Below, piece after piece: positions 35,301 to 44,107 of a DNA stretch of 64,000 nucleotides. The number at the start of each line of letters is the position of its first letter. The first letter of the stretch is position 1. Both the position numbers and the translations under genes were made by a program. The DNA lies in the NCBI GenBank assembly GCA_016712415.1, contig JADJRC010000050.1:186001-250000 (forward strand). The letters are read 5' to 3'. A model generated the notes under the pieces. That model ran no database searches. It was not told the origin of the DNA and saw nothing but the letters and a program-made list of their open reading frames with translations. This stretch comes from Lewinellaceae bacterium (GTDB lineage: Bacteria; Bacteroidota; Bacteroidia; Chitinophagales; Saprospiraceae).

Positions 35301-35431
35301 TCTTTATCGCATCAGCGCTTGTCGTTGACATGCTCAAAGACGATGTGGTGAGCGGTAAAATGGTTGAGGCGACGAAACCTGCTGAAGTGGATGCCAAAGC
35401 CAAACCTTCCAAAAAGGCGACGGCGAAATAG
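32342..35431 (+). CDS. secDF: Fused protein translocase subunit SecDF
   Basis: 1,029 residues, a natural SecD-SecF fusion usual in Bacteroidota. SecD half: first membrane span VVRFFLIALTLVCLYQFSL, the conserved GLDLKGGMSVLLQVD near residue 85, the long periplasmic P1 region, then six membrane segments from residue 525. SecF half: span at ILTVVGVGAFFTRGF, then GVDFKGGYSFNVQFDQ near residue 730, and its own six spans. It uses the proton gradient to pull secreted proteins through SecYEG. ATG 32,342 (MQGKGVVRFF) is preferred to in-frame codons from 32,288, since it places the first span at the expected distance. A strong terminator follows. Confidence 0.92.
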   Translation: MQGKGVVRFFLIALTLVCLYQFSLTIPTNSIESDARRYADDCSKSPTNTWRSCYASYLDSMSSETVFSIPFIKKFTYADLKKSQLAMGLDLKGGMSVLLQVDLRDFLKSLAQGTTDPAFTQALDKATELQKTQQGDYISLFAQSWKETSGGKPLATVFARNESLKNQINFTSPDADVITTIRTLANSTVDETYKRLKQRIDKLGVVQPNVSLDASRDLILVELPGIDNPERARNMLQRSAKLEFWDTYRMSDDNLNQRLIDADLKLRTLLSGDSSAVKPEMRKDTAYVFPTGADGNPDTTQPKEMRITEVPATLDPQQGQNGPLLSNLIMGSGPLIGYADKNKIRIISEYLNRPEIKQIFPADLEFHWSFKPEEDKGQTGSTTVGKYRLYAIKKTGNQDTAPLDGSVVTNASAQPDPKGEIAVSLAMNNDGARIWADMTTKAANNGNREIAIVLDGEVVSAPYVINPITGGNSSISGGFTIDEAKDLASILQVGKLPAGTHIVQESQVGPSLGADNINKSLFTMLLSIGLLCAFMIAYYNRGGVVSVIALLANLFFIIGALASMGTVLTLPGIAGIVLTLAAAVDANVIIYERIREELRNGLGMSKAVSTGFSRALSAIIDANVTTLLTAIVLMYFGLGPIKGFGTVLLVGIVSSLFTAVLVGRMMTEWWMERGGELSYSFPWSEHWLVGANYDWIGKRKIAYAFSLILTVVGVGAFFTRGFELGVDFKGGYSFNVQFDQPVELEQLRGPLSQAFQGNPIIKAVNTENTYNITTSYLINDQGSDVMDRVTAKLHEGLAAAGINSELASFKNTDGTGTHITSSSQVGPTVADDIRNSSFKAGLWGLVLIFLYLLIRFRRWQFSMGAVLALFHDVVITLAFFSLLHGIVPFSLEIDQAIIACILTVIGYSVNDTVIVYDRIREFMNTITGKRKEEVFNMAINTTLSRTLITSGTVVLVVLLLFIFGGSAIKGFAFGMLIGIGFGTYSSIFIASALVVDMLKDDVVSGKMVEATKPAEVDAKAKPSKKATAK

Positions 35432-35455
35432 GTTTATTGTTCCGATAATTTATTA

Positions 35456-35492
35456 AAAACGAGCCCGACGTTGTATGCGCCGGGCTCGTTTT
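35456..35492 (+). terminator. Intrinsic terminator after secDF
   Basis: AAAACGAGCCCG pairs with CGGGCTCGTTTT over a 13-nt loop, 24 bp after the stop codon. The arms end in A4/T4, so it can work in both directions. Confidence 0.85.
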
Positions 35493-35634
35493 GTCGCCTG
35501 TTTGGTGGTGACTTTGAGTCATCAAGATGAATAGAGCGTGTTATTCATCTCAGTCGGTTATGTAAAATATCCGACCTGGCAGCGGTCAGGTTTCTGTAGC
35601 GATATTTGCGTTAAACAACCTGCCAGACAGGATA

Positions 35635-35700
35635 TGTACGCCGGACTTCCAAGTCCGGCGCCTCCACCACGTTTCAACGGACTTGGAAGTCCGTTGTACA
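35635..35700. repeat. REP-like double palindrome
   Basis: Two perfect palindromes, GCCGGACTTCCAAGTCCGGC (35,640-35,659) and CAACGGACTTGGAAGTCCGT plus TG (35,675-35,696), lie in mirror order, bounded by TGTAC/GTACA. The 427-bp gap 35,432-35,858 otherwise holds the secDF terminator and no gene. Extragenic elements built on GGACTTCCAAGTCC look like REP sequences and are expected elsewhere in the genome. Confidence 0.75.
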
Positions 35701-35858
35701 TACACACCGCCTATACCCGACGTCATGGAGGTCTTGTTCGCCTGGAAAATTCGGGGTGACTCATGTATTTGAATTTCGACTTTCTCCATCGACTCATCTA
35801 TTTTTTCATCAGCCTGATTCAGGCTAAATCTCCTAATTTTACCCCAAAGCACCCGCAT

Positions 35859-37040
35859 ATGAAAAGGTTACACCTGCTCCTCCCGGCCCTGATTTCCCTG
35901 GCATCCTGCACATCGCATCAATACCTCCACAAAGCAAATAAAATACTCGCCACATCGCCCATCGTCGATACCCATATTGATTTCCCCTGGAACCTCTCTG
36001 AAAACGACAAATGGTACAAGCCGGGGTACACGGCACTTGCACTGCAAAATCCGAAAGGCGATTTCGACTTCATACGCGCTAAAAAAGGCGGACTATACGG
36101 CGCCTTCATGTCTATTTACATTCCCGCGCACTACCAGTCGGAGCCGGGGCGGCCGAAACAGGTGGCCGACTCCCTTATCACCATGGTGCACGAAATCGCC
36201 CGTAATCATCCGGCGCAATTCGCGCTTGCGCTTCATGCCGATGATGTGGTGCGTAATTTTCAAAAAGGCATTGTTTCCCTCCCGATGGGCATGGAAAACG
36301 GGGCACCCGTAGAAACCCTGGCCGACGTGGCATATTTTCATAAAAGAGGCATCCGATACATTACCCTCACGCACGGAAAAGACAACCAGATCAGCGATTC
36401 ATCTTATGATACAACACACATCAATGGAGGATTGAGCGATTACGGACGCGAGGTGGTGCGCGAAATGAACCGCGTAGGCATCATGGTAGATGTGAGCCAC
36501 CTCTCCGACGATGCCATTCGGGATGTGCTCCAGGTAGCAAAAAAACCGCTGATCGCCACGCACTCTGCCTGCAGGTATTTCACGCCGGGCTTTGAACGCA
36601 ACCTCTCTGATACCCTGATAAAAGCCATTGCCAAAACCAACGGCGTGATACAGGTGCCGTTCAGTATGTATTTCCTGGGAAACAAGTATCGGACTGCCTG
36701 GACCAAGGCGGATGAAGAGATCAAAAAGCGCAATTGGCCCGAAAATGGCCCGGAGGCCAAAAAATACATGATGGAACTCGCCGAAAATGGCGAACCTGTC
36801 TATGCCACCGTCCGCGATGTAGCCGACCATATTGACCATATCAAAAACCTCGTCGGCATCGACCATGTGGGGTTCGGAAGCGATTTCGACGGCGTAGGCA
36901 TAGCGCTGCCGCTTGATCTGGCCGATGTGAGTACATACCCAAACCTGATCGCCGAATTGCTGCGGCGCGGGTATTCAGCAGAAGATATCCGGAAAGTTTG
37001 TTACCAAAACGTCATAAGGGTCTGGAAAGCGAATGAATAG
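35859..37040 (+). CDS. Membrane dipeptidase (peptidase M19), lipoprotein
   Basis: 393 residues. Lipoprotein signal MKRLHLLLPALISLASC with Cys at residue 17. M19 zinc-site residues are visible: VDTHIDFPW near residue 37, the bridging Glu in SLPMGMENGAPVE, MVDVSHLSDDAI, IATHSACRYF, and the late Asp in DHVGFGSDFDG. It splits dipeptides, including D-amino-acid-containing ones in some members. ATG 35,859 is chosen over an in-frame start at 35,763, since only the former puts the lipobox at the N-terminus. It stands alone between a REP-like element and the convergent BatA gene. Confidence 0.9.
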   Translation: MKRLHLLLPALISLASCTSHQYLHKANKILATSPIVDTHIDFPWNLSENDKWYKPGYTALALQNPKGDFDFIRAKKGGLYGAFMSIYIPAHYQSEPGRPKQVADSLITMVHEIARNHPAQFALALHADDVVRNFQKGIVSLPMGMENGAPVETLADVAYFHKRGIRYITLTHGKDNQISDSSYDTTHINGGLSDYGREVVREMNRVGIMVDVSHLSDDAIRDVLQVAKKPLIATHSACRYFTPGFERNLSDTLIKAIAKTNGVIQVPFSMYFLGNKYRTAWTKADEEIKKRNWPENGPEAKKYMMELAENGEPVYATVRDVADHIDHIKNLVGIDHVGFGSDFDGVGIALPLDLADVSTYPNLIAELLRRGYSAEDIRKVCYQNVIRVWKANE

Positions 37041-37054
37041 GTTCAAATGAGGCC

Positions 37055-39139
37055 CTAAACCTTCCAGAGTCGTAAAAACAGCACCTCCAGCGCCAGGAAC
37101 AAAAGTGCAAAAACGACACACCAGCGCCAGAGCACGATACCCCGTTCCTGCTCATCAACAACCTGCCCGAAGTTAGCCTCGGCGCTTTCGGTAAGCACCT
37201 TCATGTTTTGGGGCAATCCATCCGAGAGCACCTCATCCGTTGTGTAGGCCAGATCGCTTTCTTTACGGTCAAAATTGAAGGCATACTCCGCCAGCGTGCT
37301 GTCGCCCTGGAGCAGCAGGCGGTACCAGCCGGCATCGCGCACCTGCGTACCCGGCGTGAGCAGGACTTTGGAGCCCAGGATACGCTGCTCGGGGATAAAT
37401 TCTTCTGTGCCCTGCACGGGCGCCGATGGATTGGCGTCGCCGGTTCCGGCGCTTTTTGCCCGGTCTGCTATCCAGCGCAGTTTGTAGATCGTCTCTCCAG
37501 ATGCGGATATCTGGTGTCGCGCTTCCAGCACCTCATCCTTACCGATGGTATAGGCAACTTGTCTGCCTTTGGTGCCGGCAATAGCCATTTTGAAGAGCAT
37601 AGGCACAAATATCTCAGCATTTCGCACCATGTCATTCACCTGCTCGCTGAGCGGAGCGGCACAGAAATACAACGCGCCTTCCCCTTTGGGGTACTTGACC
37701 AGCATGGCAGAACCGTCGCGGTAGGTCAGGATATACTCCCCGCGCGACGCCGCAATTTTATAGTTGCCCTGGGTAGCGGGAAGGCGCAGGTTGGCGCTTC
37801 TGTTCAGGAATACATCGTTAAAGACAAACTCGTCTGTATTAATCTGGCTGGTCTGCCGTGGCGACGGCTCGAAGGGCCCGAGGTTGCCTGCGTCAAAATT
37901 CTGTAAAAATGCGTTGTAGGAATTCAGGTCGGCCGCCTGGCCCGGGAAGACGAGGATATTTCCGCCGTTTTGTGCAAACTGTTCCAGTTCATTGGCCAAT
38001 CCGGACGAAATATTCTGCAACTCATTCAGCACGATCAACTGGTAGTTGCCAAAGCGGGAATAATCCAGTGCGCGCGCATCCGCGTTGTCGAGTTTAAAGT
38101 ACCCCGCCCCGAGAAATGCATTGTTGAGGTATTTATTGGGCTGCGTGCCGTCAATAGACAAGACATTGATGCGTTCCGCAACATAAAAAGACAGGAAGTA
38201 GTCGTCGTCGAACTGCACCGGATAATCGGTAACCGACAATTTTGCTTCATGCCAGCCGGTGTGCAGGATATTGAACCGAACCGTATCAATCTTGCTTCCG
38301 CGCGCGGGCACGCGCAGGGAACCGACCGGTTTGGTCTGTCCGTCGTGCCGAAGGCTCAAGCGCACCTCTTCTGCATCCTCATCGCTGCGGTTACTGACTT
38401 TCACCAGCAAATTGGCCGTTTGATTCAGGATTTGTACCGGATTTTCGAACCAGGCACTGTCGATCGAGATATTTTGCTCCTGAACGGCCCTCATGGGTAC
38501 CAAATTTACTTCGATAAGCGAATCTTTGAATGCTGCAACATCGGCTATGTTTTGTTGAAAATCGCTGACCACAAAGGCAATCTTGTTTTCCTGTTTGCCC
38601 GTATTCAGACATTGCTGCTGGCGGATGAGCACTTTGGACAGGTTGCGGGAAGCAGGGCCGATCCGGATTTCTTCAATGCGATCAAGGGCATCCTCCTTGC
38701 TCACCAGCCGCTGGTCGCGCCCCTCAAAATCGTTGGTCAGTACCTGAAACCGGTCTTCCCACACCAAAGGCGCCTACAATATCCCGCGCCCGTTGTCGTG
38801 CCAGTTCCAACAAGGGGGCGTTTTGGGATAACGCGCCCATACTGAACGAGTTGTCCACATAAATGCTAATAGCCTTCTCTCCTTTCTTCACCCCCGTAGA
38901 GAGCGGGATAAATGGCTGGGCAAACGCCAGCACCATCGCGGTAATAGCCAGACAACGCATCAGCAACACCAGCAAATTGCGCAGTTTCTGGCGGTTGCTG
39001 GTTTCTTCTTTACCTCCTTTAAAAACCGGACGTTGGTAAAATACACACGCTTGAAACGCCTGAAATAAAACAGGTGTATAATAACCGGTATGGCAAGTAC
39101 GGCAAGCGCGGCAAGAAAGGCAGGAAAAACAAATTGCAT
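37055..39139 (-). CDS. BatA-type membrane protein with vWA-like region (two frame shifts)
   Basis: About 695 residues. The N-terminus, MQFVFPAFLAALAVLAIPVI then IHLFYFRRFKRVYFTNVRFL, is the BatA (aerotolerance regulator N-terminal) domain: two membrane spans with an FRRFK linker. A vWA-like segment follows (AISIYVDNSFSMGALSQ with its DxSxS-type metal site). The long middle is beta-rich, and a final span, VLWRWCVVFALLFLALEVLF, ends RLWKV. The frame shifts at about 39,005 (one base lost) and back at about 38,755 (one gained). Both flanks are conserved, so the gene is probably intact in the cell. Members are common in Bacteroidota; the role is unclear. The C-rich leader is shared in style with divergent thyA. 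Confidence 0.7.
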
Positions 39140-39150
39140 AATCTCAACTA

Positions 39151-39186
39151 GGTTTACGGGTTTCGGGTTACGGGTTTAGGGGTTGG
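39151..39186. repeat. GGGTTTACGGGTT-type repeat in the BatA leader
   Basis: Alternating GGTTTACGGG / TTTCGGG / TTACGGG units begin 12 bp before the BatA start, reading C-rich (CCCGTAA, CCCGAAA) in its mRNA. A short complementary arm, CCCCGAAACCCTTAAACC, lies at 39,434-39,451 just before thyA. The 319-bp divergent gap otherwise has no gene. Confidence 0.7.
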
Positions 39187-39458
39187 TCAGGCAAGAAGAT
39201 GTGGAGGCGGAACATATTGTTCCAAGACGTTTTTTCTCCTGAATTGTTTTTTAGAGGGGCAAAAATGGGTGTTTTCATCCAATTACTGGCGGTAAATTGA
39301 TAAATGACTCGAAATGTTACGAGGACAACCCTAAATTGCCCATAACTGTCATTTTTTATACCGGTTTCCCTTTCCGACCCTATCATTTCTGCAACAAAAA
39401 AAATTGCCGGATATTCGCCCGGCATTCCCAAGCCCCGAAACCCTTAAACCACGCAAAC

Positions 39459-40253
39459 ATGCAAGCCTATCACGATCTCCTGAGACATATTCTGGAAAAC
39501 GGCACAAAGAAATCCGACCGCACGGGCACAGGCACCATTTCTGTGTTCGGCTACCAGATGCGTTTTGATTTGAGCGCAGGATTTCCGCTGGTGACGACAA
39601 AAAAAGTGCATACCAGGAGCATCATCCACGAATTGTTGTGGTTTCTGCAAGGCGATACCAATATCCGGTATCTGAAAGACAACGGGGTCAGCATCTGGGA
39701 TGAATGGGCTGATGCCGATGGCAACCTGGGACCGGTATACGGCAAACAATGGCGTTCCTGGGCCACACCTGATGGCCGCACCATTGATCAGATCAGTGAA
39801 GTAGTGCATACCCTGAAGACCAATCCGGACAGCCGCCGCATCATTGTCTCGGCCTGGAATCCGGCCGATATTCCCGATATGGCGCTGGCGCCCTGCCATT
39901 GCCTGTTCCAGTTCTACGTCGCCGACAGCAGGCTTTCCTGCCAGCTTTACCAGCGCAGCGCCGACGTATTTCTCGGTGTACCCTTTAATATTGCCTCCTA
40001 TGCGCTGCTCACCCTTATGCTGGCCCGGGTGTGCGACCTTGAGCCGGGTGATTTTATCTGGACGGGCGGCGATACGCACCTGTACGTCAATCACTTGGAG
40101 CAGGTGAACCTTCAATTGTCGCGCACGCCGCGTGCGCTCCCGGAAATGAAACTGAATCCCGCCGTCCGCGATATATTCGGCTTTCGTTACGAAGATTTTG
40201 AATTGCTGCAATACGACCCGTGGCCGGGTATCAAGGCGCCGGTGGCCGTATAG
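39459..40253 (+). CDS. thyA: Thymidylate synthase
   Basis: 264 residues, the same length as the enterobacterial enzyme. It methylates dUMP to dTMP using methylenetetrahydrofolate. Landmarks are the folate/dUMP Arg region KKSDRTGTGTISVFGYQMRF near residue 20, HELLWFLQGDTNIRYL, the nucleophile in ALAPCHCLFQFYV (Cys near 146), QRSADVFLGVPFNIASYALL, and the dUMP-binding GDTHLYVNH. ATG 39,459 is chosen, since upstream in-frame codons (from 39,297) are not ThyA-like. Divergent from the BatA gene. Confidence 0.97.
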   Translation: MQAYHDLLRHILENGTKKSDRTGTGTISVFGYQMRFDLSAGFPLVTTKKVHTRSIIHELLWFLQGDTNIRYLKDNGVSIWDEWADADGNLGPVYGKQWRSWATPDGRTIDQISEVVHTLKTNPDSRRIIVSAWNPADIPDMALAPCHCLFQFYVADSRLSCQLYQRSADVFLGVPFNIASYALLTLMLARVCDLEPGDFIWTGGDTHLYVNHLEQVNLQLSRTPRALPEMKLNPAVRDIFGFRYEDFELLQYDPWPGIKAPVAV

Positions 40254-40348
40254 TTCTTACTACCGAAAACGACCGGTTTTTGCTGATTTGGCTGCGTAAA
40301 TCAGCCTGACAGTTCGAGCGGTATATTGACAAAACGGGCCAGCCAGTT

Positions 40349-41200
40349 TTACCACCGCCCCAATACGGGCCCAAATGTTCCGTTTGCCTCGGCTATTCGC
40401 CCTTTTGCCTGCCAGTATGCCGGGTTAAAACGCATCCGGGGCAGCAGGCGGTACCACCATCTCACCCTGCCCAACAGATTTTTCAAACGCACTTCAGGAT
40501 TGTTGCCCGCGTCAATACCCAGGCGTTCGCACAGCGGTCCGGGCAGCCAGCCCGCCGCAAGCAGTCGCGCCAACCTTTCCGGCGACCGCGGATGGCAAAT
40601 AATCGCCTGCGCCACCTCCCGGCAGGTTTCGGTAGCACCCAGCCGATCTCCGGCCAGCATATCATCAAAATAGGCACGGAAAGCCTCCAGATTAGCCGGA
40701 TAGACCGCCTCGGGAATACCAAGTAATCCTGCTGCAATTTTGCTTTCCTCGTAAAACCGCCCCCGCCAATCGGTTGGCAAACCGGATGCCGGCAGCCATT
40801 CGTACACACGCAACGTGGTATCGGTCAGCGTCGCCAACACCCAAAGCAGCAGTTCAGGGTCGTTGGCAGTGTAGGCTTGCCTTCCCGTATCGGGAGTCGG
40901 GATATCGCCTTTTATGGCCGTATGGATACGCCAGAGGCGTCCGGCAGTTGCTTCTGCTTGTGCTTTATCTCCAAAATAGATCGTAGCCATGGCCTGAAAG
41001 GTGCGATAGCCCCGCCCGAAGGGATCTTGCTGGAAATTGCTGAACCGGGCAACGCCATCGGCAACGGCGGGGTGCGCAATTTGCAGGATAAGGGCCCTGA
41101 CGCCACCCAGGATAAACAATGGCTCGCGGTATAGTTGCCAGGTAACTGTTTCCGGTCCGAAATACCCTACAGCATCGGATGAATCAGTATATGTTGCCAT
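40349..41200 (-). CDS. MpaB/latex-clearing-type oxygenase (DUF2236)
   Basis: 283 residues of the MpaB/Lcp catalytic family (formerly DUF2236), probable heme-dependent oxygenases. Seen are GYFGPETVTWQLYREPLFIL near the N-terminus, the heme-region helix RALILQIAHPAVADGVARFS with the ligand His near residue 43, and RRIHTAIKG-like WRIHTAIKGDIPTP with the second conserved His. The C-terminal LPRMRFNPAYWQAKGR is also typical. No signal peptide. The substrate is unknown. It lies downstream of the E2 gene on the same strand but beyond a terminator, so it is probably its own unit. Confidence 0.75.
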   Translation of the reverse strand: MATYTDSSDAVGYFGPETVTWQLYREPLFILGGVRALILQIAHPAVADGVARFSNFQQDPFGRGYRTFQAMATIYFGDKAQAEATAGRLWRIHTAIKGDIPTPDTGRQAYTANDPELLLWVLATLTDTTLRVYEWLPASGLPTDWRGRFYEESKIAAGLLGIPEAVYPANLEAFRAYFDDMLAGDRLGATETCREVAQAIICHPRSPERLARLLAAGWLPGPLCERLGIDAGNNPEVRLKNLLGRVRWWYRLLPRMRFNPAYWQAKGRIAEANGTFGPVLGRW

Positions 41201-41229
41201 GGTGCGATCTGTTATCGAGTGAAATAAAA

Positions 41230-41276
41230 AGGGCCGACCTGAACAGAGCCAGCAACGCGGGTTCTGTTCGGGTCAG
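41230..41276 (-). terminator. Intrinsic terminator after the E2 gene
   Basis: On the minus strand GACCCGAACAGA pairs with TCTGTTCAGGTC (one G-U pair) and is followed by a T-rich stretch (GCCCTTTTTATTT). It ends the E2 transcript before the MpaB-like gene. Confidence 0.8.
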
Positions 41277-41302
41277 CCCCTTAATATTAGTTTCACCCCG
41301 GC

Positions 41303-42574
41303 TTACAGCCACCCCAGAAACGGCTCTTCCAGTATCTTCTTCAGGTCTACCAGAAAACGTGCGGCATCGGCGCCGTTGATCACGCGGTGGTCCCAGCCGA
41401 TGGTCATGGGCATCATCAGGCGCGGTTCGAAAGCGGAACCATTCCAGTACGCCTCCATGGTGGCTGCTGTGATACTGAGTATGGCCACTTGCGGCCAGTT
41501 GACAATCGAGAGCATGTTCGTCCCGCCGATCCCGCCGATATTGGAGATGGTGAAGGTGCCGCCGTCCAGATCATCGGGCTTGTTTTTGCCTTCCCGCGTG
41601 CGGGTGCTGATATCGGTAAGGTCGACGGCTATCTGGGTGAGCGATTTTTGATCGCAATTCCGGATAACCGGTACGAGCAGCCCTTTCGGCGTGTCTACCG
41701 CAATGCCGATATTGAAGAATTTCTTAAAGATGACCTCATTGGTGGCGTCGTCGAGGCTGGCGTTGAACTGCGGCATCTTGCGCAGCACAGAACATACCGC
41801 TTTGGTGATGATAGCCGTGGTGGTCAGGTTGCCGCCTGCGGCTTTTACCGTGTCTTTATGTTGCTGGCGGAGTTGCTCCAGTCGAGTAATGTCCGCCTTT
41901 TCGGAAATCCACGCATGGGGAATGGTATTGAATGCGTAATGCATGTTTTCAGCCGTCAGTACGCCGATGCGGCTGAGTGGCTGACGTTCAACAGCCCCGA
42001 ATTTTTCAAAATTCGGGAGCGTTTTGCGGGGCATAGCGCTACCGGCGCCGGCACTGCCTCCGCCGGTGTCGATTTTGCGTTTGACAAAATCGACCACATC
42101 TTTATACGATATGCGGCTGGCGCCTTCGACGGGCCTGACGTCGGACAGGTTGATGCCGAGTTCTTTGGCGCGTTTGCGCGCCAGCGGACTGGCGCGAAGC
42201 CCCTCGCTGCTTACCGTACGTGTTGCGGCGGGTTCGGGCGCTGCTGCAGGTGTGGAGGGTTGCGGCGTAGCAGGCGGCGCAGGCGCTGCTGCGGAAGTTT
42301 GGGCGCCGTCTGCAGGCGGCGGAGTGGCGGGCGCTGCGCCGTCCGTTTTCATTTTCAGGACGAGTGTCCCTTCGGTCACCTCATCGCCTTGTTTTACCAG
42401 AACTTCCTCGACGACACCATCTGCATCAATGGGCATCTCCGCGTCGACCTTGTCGGTACCGACGATCAGAACTATTTGTTCTTTTGATACTTTATCTCCC
42501 GGCTTGACGAGAATTTCGAGCACTTTGCCGGTTACGCCGTCGCCAAGGGAAGGAAGTTTGAATTCGTAGGCCAT
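41303..42574 (-). CDS. 2-oxo acid dehydrogenase E2 (dihydrolipoamide acetyltransferase)
   Basis: 423 residues in classic order. An N-terminal lipoyl domain has its Lys at about residue 42 (IVGTDKVDAEMP). An Ala/Pro-rich hinge follows, then a peripheral subunit-binding domain (RASPLARKRAKELGINLSDV). The catalytic domain ends DHRVINGADAARF, with His near 396 and Asn in place of the more common Asp; that Asn is also found in pyruvate-type E2 such as that of Azotobacter. The start is ATG 42,574 (MAYEFKLPSLGDGVTG), 12 codons inside the longest open frame. E1 and E3 genes are not nearby. The enzyme passes acyl groups from E1 to CoA. Confidence 0.9.
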   Translation of the reverse strand: MAYEFKLPSLGDGVTGKVLEILVKPGDKVSKEQIVLIVGTDKVDAEMPIDADGVVEEVLVKQGDEVTEGTLVLKMKTDGAAPATPPPADGAQTSAAAPAPPATPQPSTPAAAPEPAATRTVSSEGLRASPLARKRAKELGINLSDVRPVEGASRISYKDVVDFVKRKIDTGGGSAGAGSAMPRKTLPNFEKFGAVERQPLSRIGVLTAENMHYAFNTIPHAWISEKADITRLEQLRQQHKDTVKAAGGNLTTTAIITKAVCSVLRKMPQFNASLDDATNEVIFKKFFNIGIAVDTPKGLLVPVIRNCDQKSLTQIAVDLTDISTRTREGKNKPDDLDGGTFTISNIGGIGGTNMLSIVNWPQVAILSITAATMEAYWNGSAFEPRLMMPMTIGWDHRVINGADAARFLVDLKKILEEPFLGWL

Positions 42575-42690
42575 TAAAATCAGAATTGTTGGGTGGCAAA
42601 GATGAAGCAAGTTTGCGGGAATACAAACCTTTTTATACCCGTTAGCAAACCACTTTCCGCCGGGTATACCACATGCCGCTACACCGTGTA

Positions 42691-43809
42691 TTAATTATTG
42701 AGCATTACCGGCATTACCAGCATCAGAATTTCCCGATCGTTGTTTTCCTCTTCTACCGGCGTAAGGATGCCGGCCCGGCTGGGTGTGGAGAATTCCATTT
42801 GTACCTCGCTGGATTCCAGCACGCCGAGCATTTCGACAATGAATTTTGCATTGAACGCGATTTTCATTGGTCCGCCTTCGTAGGTACAGGCCATCTGCTC
42901 GGTTGCTTCGTTGGAAAAATCGAGGTCCTGTGCGCTGACCGTCAGGCTCTTGTCGCTGATATCAAGCACCACCTGGTTGGTGGTTTTATTGGCGTAGATA
43001 GCGATACGTTTGAGTGAATTCTGAAAATCCGCCCTGTTTACCGTCATCAGGTTGGGGTTATCCACGGGAATCACCGCGTTGTAATCCGGATAACGGGCAT
43101 CGATCAACCGGCACACCAGGTGCATATCGCCAAAGGTGAAAAAAGCATTGGCCTTGTTGAACGAAATGGTAACGGCATCGCTGGGCGGGAGTGCATTTTT
43201 GAGCAGGTTCAGGGCTTTTTTGGGTACGATAAAGGTGGTGGAAACCTCTCCTGCGAGGTGGTGCGTGGTGAATTTGACCAGTTTGTGCGCATCGGTAGCC
43301 ACGCAGACCAGTTTATTCTGGTCAATCTGAAAATATACCCCCGTCATAGCCGGTCGTAACTCATCGGATGAAGTGGCAAAAACCGTATTATTAATGGCAT
43401 CCAGCAGGTATTGGCTGTTGACCTTAACCGTTTCCACCGTATCCGGTTCCGGAATATTGGGATAATCCGTACCGTTTTCACCGGCGAGTTTGTACTTGCC
43501 GTAGGAAGAAGTGATCTCAATACCCCAGTTTTCTTCGTTGACCGAAAAGGTCACGGGTTGCTGCGGCAGGGCCTTTAGCGTATCGAGCAGGATTTTCGCC
43601 GGTACGGCCACGGAGAAATCGTCGTCGGCGAGCACTTCAATGGTGGTGGCGATGCTCGTTTCAAGATCAGTAGCCGCAATCGTAAGTTTCTTGTTTTCAA
43701 CACGGAATAAAAAATCTTCCAAAATGGGTAACACCGGGTTGGAACCGATCGCGCCTGATGCAATCTGGAGCTGTTTGAGGAGTTCGGAAGAAGATACGCT
43801 GAATTTCAT
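42691..43809 (-). CDS. dnaN: DNA polymerase III beta sliding clamp
   Basis: 372 residues, standard for the bacterial beta clamp, with three repeated clamp folds. Matches include MKFSVSSSELLKQLQIASGA at the start, DLETSIATTIEV near residue 47, MTGVYFQIDQNKLVCVATDA HKL mid-protein, and the end REILMLVMPVMLNN. It rings DNA and tethers the replicative polymerase. It is not next to dnaA or gyrB here, as is normal in many Bacteroidota. The leader (43,810-43,880) is a C-rich repeat without a ribosome-binding site. Confidence 0.96.
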   Translation of the reverse strand: MKFSVSSSELLKQLQIASGAIGSNPVLPILEDFLFRVENKKLTIAATDLETSIATTIEVLADDDFSVAVPAKILLDTLKALPQQPVTFSVNEENWGIEITSSYGKYKLAGENGTDYPNIPEPDTVETVKVNSQYLLDAINNTVFATSSDELRPAMTGVYFQIDQNKLVCVATDAHKLVKFTTHHLAGEVSTTFIVPKKALNLLKNALPPSDAVTISFNKANAFFTFGDMHLVCRLIDARYPDYNAVIPVDNPNLMTVNRADFQNSLKRIAIYANKTTNQVVLDISDKSLTVSAQDLDFSNEATEQMACTYEGGPMKIAFNAKFIVEMLGVLESSEVQMEFSTPSRAGILTPVEEENNDREILMLVMPVMLNN

Positions 43810-43827
43810 CGAAAATATGTTTTGAAA

Positions 43828-44100
43828 GGTATCGGGTTGAGGAGGTTGCAGAGGTTTCGGGTTGCTGGTTACAGGTTGGCAATTACATGCGGCAAATGTA
43901 TGTCCATCCGGCCGCCTTTTTGTGCAAAAAAACTAACATACTGTGGAAAAATTCAGAAAAATCTACCTTCGCATCCCCAACTCAACCCCGAAACCCTGCT
44001 AACCTGCAGCCAATAACAAGAAATCCCGCAACCCGCACAACCTCCGCAACCCGCAACCTCCACAACCCGTAACCCGCAACCCCCATATCCCGCAACCCGT
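43828..44100. repeat. Inverted repeat arms in the dnaN / M16 divergent gap
   Basis: 43,828-43,879 is rich in GGTTGCAGAGGTT / CGGGTTGC units. 43,981-44,100 carries the complement type, CCGCAACC / CCCGCAAC units, ending 7 bp before the M16 start. Both leaders are thus C-rich in mRNA sense. No gene in the 298-bp gap. Confidence 0.75.
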
Positions 44101-44107
44101 AAAGTAC

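Noticed and set aside
35586..35858. 90-codon minus-strand open frame
   Set aside because: It is mostly translation of the REP-like palindromes and the dipeptidase leader.
41387..42487. 366-codon plus-strand open frame
   Set aside because: Shadow of the E2 gene on the minus strand; low-complexity translation from the Ala/Pro hinge and no family features.
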